Positions 6,782-10,163 of a stretch of 10,163 nucleotides of DNA are shown piece after piece; positions within the stretch are counted from its first letter, which is position 1; every line of letters begins with the position of its first letter. The DNA is from Competibacteraceae bacterium UBA2792 (GTDB lineage Bacteria; Pseudomonadota; Gammaproteobacteria; Competibacterales; Competibacteraceae), in contig DEHU01000135.1 of the NCBI GenBank assembly GCA_002352125.1, forward strand, positions 1 to 10,163, written 5' to 3'. A program made the translations under genes and the position numbers. Under the pieces are notes generated by a model that was given only the letters and a program-made list of their open reading frames with translations, searched no databases and was not told the DNA's origin.

Positions 6782-8254
6782 ATGAGCCAAAGCTCGCCAT
6801 TCGACGGGCGACGCGCGGGATTGCTGTTGCACCCGACCTCGCTTCCCGGGGGGTACGACAACGGCGATCTGGGACCGGAGGCTTACCGGTTCGTCGATTT
6901 CATGGCCGCTTGCGGGTTCACCATTTGGCAAACGCTGCCACTGGGGCCACCGCACGACGATCTATCTCCCTATTCGGCGCAATCGGCCCACGCCGGCAAC
7001 CCGCGCCTGATCGCGCTGGAGCCATTGATCGAGGCTGGCTGGCTGAAGCCGGACGGCGGACCGAACGCCGGCGAGGACGGCTGGACTTATCGGCAACGGC
7101 GCCTGAGCGAAGCACGGCAAGGCTTCGAGAAGGCCAGCCGGGCGCAGGGAGAGTACGAAGCGTTTCTGGCTCAACATCGATCTTGGCTAGACGATTTCGC
7201 GCTGTACCAAGCCATCCGCGCGGCGCAAGGTCAATCGGCTTGGGCCGACTGGCCTCCCGAACTGCGAGACCGGCATCCGGAGGCGCTGGCGGCGACGCGA
7301 CAGCAGCTCGGCAAGAGCATCGCGCAATCCCGATTCGAGCAATTCCTGTTCTATCGACAGTGGGCGGCGCTCAAGCGATACGCGAACGAGCGGGGCGTTT
7401 TGATTTTTGGCGATATTCCGCTGTTCGTCGGCTACGACAGCGCCGATGTGTGGGCACGGCGAGACTGTTTCCTGTTGGACGACGAAGGGCGGCCAGAGGT
7501 GGTCGCCGGCGTGCCGCCCGACTATTTTTCGGCCACCGGCCAGTTGTGGGGGAACCCGCACTACGCCTGGGAACGGATGCGGGCTGACGGGTTTCGGTGG
7601 TGGAAGGAGCGCATCCATACGCAGTTAACCCAGTTCGACCTGTTGCGAATCGATCATTTTCGGGGATTGGAGGCGTACTGGGAGATCCCAGCCGGCGCCG
7701 AAACGGCCGCATCCGGACGTTGGCAACTGGCGCCAGGCGACGAATTGTTTCGGGCGTTGCGCGCTGAGTTTGGCCGGTTGCCGCTGGTGGCCGAGGATCT
7801 TGGCATCATCACCCCAGAAGTCGAGGCATTGCGGGATAACCACGGCCTACCGGGCATGAAAGTGCTGCACTTCGCTTTCGGTGGCGCGGCCGATAATCCG
7901 TATCTACCTCACAATCACGTCCTGAATTCGGTGGTCTACACCGGTACTCACGACAATAACACGACATTGGGCTGGTTCGAGGAACTAGACGAGCGAACTC
8001 GTGCCCACCTGTTCGATTATCTCGGCGGCGACCCGAAATCGATGCCGGAGCTGTTGGTGCGTTGCGCGTTTGCCTCGGTGGCGCGACTGGCGGTGGTGCC
8101 GATGCAGGATATCTTGGAGCTCGGTGGCGAGGATCGCATGAATCGGCCCGGCGTGGCCGACGGCAACTGGCGCTGGCGGTTTCGCTTGGAGCAGGTCGGA
8201 CCGCAGATCACGAGGCACTACCGGCACTTGCTGGAGCTGTACGGGCGGGTGTGA
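6782..8254 (+). CDS. malQ: 4-alpha-glucanotransferase MalQ (amylomaltase, GH77)
   Basis: Transfers alpha-1,4-glucan segments between maltodextrins, recycling the short oligosaccharides released when GlgX and phosphorylase degrade glycogen. 490 residues, the short Thermus-type length rather than the roughly 690 of E. coli MalQ with its extra N-terminal domain. Hallmarks: AGLLLHPTSLPGGY at the start, WQTLPLGPPHDDLSPYSAQSA near 45, GDIPLFVGYDSADVWA near 210, nucleophile Asp291 (LLRIDHFRGLEAYWEIP), acid/base Glu338 (LVAEDLGIITPEV) and transition-state stabiliser Asp391 (VVYTGTHDNNTTLGW). The ATG at 6782 has AAGGAG (6767-6772) 9 nt upstream. It lies 75 bp after glgC on the same strand with no clear terminator between them. 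Its stop TGA abuts the guaC ATG. Confidence 0.97.
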   Translation: MSQSSPFDGRRAGLLLHPTSLPGGYDNGDLGPEAYRFVDFMAACGFTIWQTLPLGPPHDDLSPYSAQSAHAGNPRLIALEPLIEAGWLKPDGGPNAGEDGWTYRQRRLSEARQGFEKASRAQGEYEAFLAQHRSWLDDFALYQAIRAAQGQSAWADWPPELRDRHPEALAATRQQLGKSIAQSRFEQFLFYRQWAALKRYANERGVLIFGDIPLFVGYDSADVWARRDCFLLDDEGRPEVVAGVPPDYFSATGQLWGNPHYAWERMRADGFRWWKERIHTQLTQFDLLRIDHFRGLEAYWEIPAGAETAASGRWQLAPGDELFRALRAEFGRLPLVAEDLGIITPEVEALRDNHGLPGMKVLHFAFGGAADNPYLPHNHVLNSVVYTGTHDNNTTLGWFEELDERTRAHLFDYLGGDPKSMPELLVRCAFASVARLAVVPMQDILELGGEDRMNRPGVADGNWRWRFRLEQVGPQITRHYRHLLELYGRV

Positions 8255-9304
8255 ATGCGCATCGAAGCCGATTTGAAGCTGGGTTTTAAAGATGTTCTGA
8301 TTCGGCCCAAGCGCTCGACGTTGGGCAGTCGCGCCCAAGTGCGTTTAGAGCGGACTTTCAAGTTTCGCCACACCGGCCGAACGTGGACGGGTATCCCGGT
8401 CATAGCCGCCAACATGGATACCGTCGGCACTTTCGAGATGGCGGCGGCCCTGTCCGAACGGGGGTTGTTCACGGCTGTGCACAAGCATTATCCGGTGGAG
8501 TCGTGGAGCGCTTTCGCGACGGTCCCGCCCAACGGGGCCGGCCACCGGCTGACGAACGTAGCGGTCAGTACCGGCATTCTCGATAGCGATCTTGCCAAGC
8601 TGGAGCGGATACTGGAGCGCTGCCCAGAACTGTTGTTCATCTGCATGGACGTGGCTAACGGTTATTCCGAGTATTTCGCGGAGCAGATCGGCAAGGTCCG
8701 GGCGCGGCATCCCGACAAGATCATCATGGCCGGGAACGTGGTCACCGGAGAAATGGTGGAGCAGTTGCTGCTCTCGGGCGCCGATATCGTCAAGGTCGGC
8801 ATCGGACCGGGCTCGGTTTGTACCACGCGGGTCAAAACCGGGGTGGGGTATCCGCAACTGTCGGCGATTATCGAATGCGCTGATGCAGCTCATGGCCTCT
8901 CCGGCCAAATCGTCTCAGACGGTGGTTGCACTTGTGCCGGTGATGTCGCCAAGGCGTTTGGGGCGGGAGCGGATTTCGTGATGCTCGGAGGCATGCTGGC
9001 GGGACACGACGAGGGGGGCGGCGAAATCCTGGAACGGGACGGTCAGCGTTTCGTCGAATTCTACGGGATGAGTTCCAGGGCGGCGATGGAGAAATACAGC
9101 GGCGGCGTCGCGGAATATCGCGCATCGGAAGGCAAGACCGTTACCGTTCCTTATCGCGGCCCGGTGGCGGAGACGATCAAGGATATTTTGGGAGGGCTGC
9201 GTTCGGCCTGCACCTACGTCGGTGCAAGCCAGTTGAAGGAGCTGACCAAGCGCACCACCTTCGTGCGGGTGGCGGAACAACAGAACCCGATCTTCGAAGC
9301 ATAA
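8255..9304 (+). CDS. guaC: GMP reductase GuaC
   Basis: NADPH-dependent reductive deamination of GMP to IMP, used to rebalance guanine and adenine nucleotides. 349 residues against 347 in E. coli, with the typical start [21 protein letters not shown] and no CBS-domain insert, which separates it from the related IMP dehydrogenase. The TIM barrel shows [15 protein letters not shown] (about 50-63), [21 protein letters not shown], the catalytic loop [11 protein letters not shown] with Cys189, [27 protein letters not shown] (phosphate binding) and [10 protein letters not shown]. The end, [12 protein letters not shown], is typical. The ATG directly follows the malQ stop (TGAATG), and a GGGCGGG inside the malQ end may serve as ribosome binding site, so translation is probably coupled. 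The connection to glycogen metabolism is not obvious. Confidence 0.97.
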   Translation: MRIEADLKLGFKDVLIRPKRSTLGSRAQVRLERTFKFRHTGRTWTGIPVIAANMDTVGTFEMAAALSERGLFTAVHKHYPVESWSAFATVPPNGAGHRLTNVAVSTGILDSDLAKLERILERCPELLFICMDVANGYSEYFAEQIGKVRARHPDKIIMAGNVVTGEMVEQLLLSGADIVKVGIGPGSVCTTRVKTGVGYPQLSAIIECADAAHGLSGQIVSDGGCTCAGDVAKAFGAGADFVMLGGMLAGHDEGGGEILERDGQRFVEFYGMSSRAAMEKYSGGVAEYRASEGKTVTVPYRGPVAETIKDILGGLRSACTYVGASQLKELTKRTTFVRVAEQQNPIFEA

Positions 9305-9313
9305 GTTACGCTC

Positions 9314-10123
9314 ATGATTTTGTCGGCCGATGCTATCTGGAAACTGCTGACCGCCGTTCGCGAACGGCAACCGTTGGTGCACAACATCACCAATTTCGTG
9401 GCGATGAACAACACCGCCAATGCGTTACTGGCCCTAGGCGCCTCGCCGGCGATGATTCATTCCAGCGACGAGGTGGAGGATTTCGTTGCCATCAGCCAAG
9501 CGTTGGTGGTCAATATCGGCACGCTGTATTCCGAACAAATCGCGGCCAGTAAGTTGGCGGCTATGCGAGCCCACGCATTGGGCATACCGTGGATCCTCGA
9601 TCCGGTTGGCGCCGGCGCGACGCCGTACCGGCGGGCGGCGGCGAACGCGCTGGCACGCTTGGAACCCAGCGTCATCCGAGGTAACGGATCGGAAATCATT
9701 ACCTTGATGGAGCAGACGCAATCGGGACAGGGCAGGGGCGTGGATAGCCTGCACGGTTCGGAGACGGCGCTGGATGCGGCGCGGCGGCTGGCGGCGGATA
9801 CCAAGGCCGTGGTGGCCATAACGGGAGCGGTAGACTACGTGACCGACGGTCGCCGGGTCGCGGCGATCGAGAACGGCCATCCCTTGATGGCTCGTGTTAC
9901 TGGATTGGGGTGTTCGGCGACGGCGGTTACAGGGGCATGTCTGGCGGTGGAACCAAATGCCTTCGCGGCTGCGGTGGCTGGGCTGGCAGTGTTCGGTGTG
10001 GCCGGGGAGATTGCAGCGGAGCGGTCGCCGGGACCGGGGACTCTGCAAGTGACGCTGCTCGATGCCCTGTACGCCCTCGACGAAGCGACGCTGAAAACGA
10101 GGCTGCGGGCAAGAATCGGCTAG
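9314..10123 (+). CDS. thiM: Hydroxyethylthiazole kinase ThiM
   Basis: Phosphorylates 4-methyl-5-(2-hydroxyethyl)thiazole so that it can be joined to HMP pyrophosphate by ThiE, the thiamine thiazole salvage route. 269 residues, normal for the ribokinase-like family. Motifs: LVHNITNFVAMNNTANALLALGASPAM (about 21-47), with SSDEVEDF next, VVNIGTL, PWILDPVGAGATPYR (about 92-106), RGNGSEI (122-128), VVAITGAVDYVTDG and the catalytic-loop Cys200 in VTGLGCSATAV. Two positions depart from the common forms RGNASEI and GTGC. The ATG at 9314 is 9 bp after the guaC stop; the upstream sequence has no good Shine-Dalgarno, which suggests translation depends on guaC. No TPP riboswitch fits in so short a gap. 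The 40 bases after its stop hold nothing recognisable; thiE or thiD could follow beyond the edge. Confidence 0.96.
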   Translation: MILSADAIWKLLTAVRERQPLVHNITNFVAMNNTANALLALGASPAMIHSSDEVEDFVAISQALVVNIGTLYSEQIAASKLAAMRAHALGIPWILDPVGAGATPYRRAAANALARLEPSVIRGNGSEIITLMEQTQSGQGRGVDSLHGSETALDAARRLAADTKAVVAITGAVDYVTDGRRVAAIENGHPLMARVTGLGCSATAVTGACLAVEPNAFAAAVAGLAVFGVAGEIAAERSPGPGTLQVTLLDALYALDEATLKTRLRARIG

Positions 10124-10163
10124 TTCCAACTCCAACAGCGGGGCGCCAGGCGATCTTCGCTCT

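Noticed and set aside
6424..7587. Long plus-strand ORF (387 codons) across the glgC-malQ junction
   Set aside because: It is another-frame reading of two genes with clear family motifs; the Arg/Ala/Gly-rich product is typical of a high-GC shadow frame.
9434..10135. Long minus-strand ORF (233 codons) opposite thiM
   Set aside because: It is fully antisense to a well-matched thiM, and its composition shows no domain or motif.

Overview
The window looks like a chromosomal segment of a gammaproteobacterium of medium-high GC. CysB and GlgC match their Escherichia coli counterparts almost residue for residue in the core motifs, but the gene order is not enterobacterial. A glgB-glgC-malQ neighbourhood with cysB beside it would suit a methanotroph-like (Methylococcales) or related lineage; that assignment is inference only.

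Layout. The left half is read on the minus strand. In transcription order it holds glgB (branching enzyme), cysB (LysR-type regulator of sulfur assimilation, whose start overlaps the glgB tail), a gene for a divergent Tus/Ter-family replication-terminus-binding protein, and glgX (debranching enzyme, cut by the left edge). The right half is read on the plus strand: glgC (ADP-glucose pyrophosphorylase), malQ (4-alpha-glucanotransferase), guaC (GMP reductase) and thiM (hydroxyethylthiazole kinase). glgB and glgC diverge from a 213-bp control region that contains an inverted repeat and an AT-rich promoter-like stretch.

How the genes work together. glgC makes ADP-glucose, glgB adds alpha-1,6 branches, glgX removes them and malQ recycles short maltodextrins. 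Together they form most of a glycogen cycle; glycogen synthase (glgA) and phosphorylase (glgP) are not in view. guaC follows malQ with no gap (TGAATG) and thiM lies 9 bp after guaC, so purine salvage and thiamine salvage genes appear to be carried on the 3' end of the glycogen transcript.

Most interesting point. The gene at 1036-1935 resembles E. coli Tus along nearly its whole length, although the family is known mainly from Enterobacterales and some plasmids. It is closely flanked by two 17-bp near-identical direct repeats (1009-1025 and 1967-1983) whose core TATGT also begins the conserved part of E. coli Ter sites. This may be a divergent fork-arrest protein with its own Ter-like sites, or a mobile or horizontally acquired cassette. 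No rRNA, tRNA, CRISPR array or insertion sequence was seen, and no stretch over 300 bases lacks a gene.
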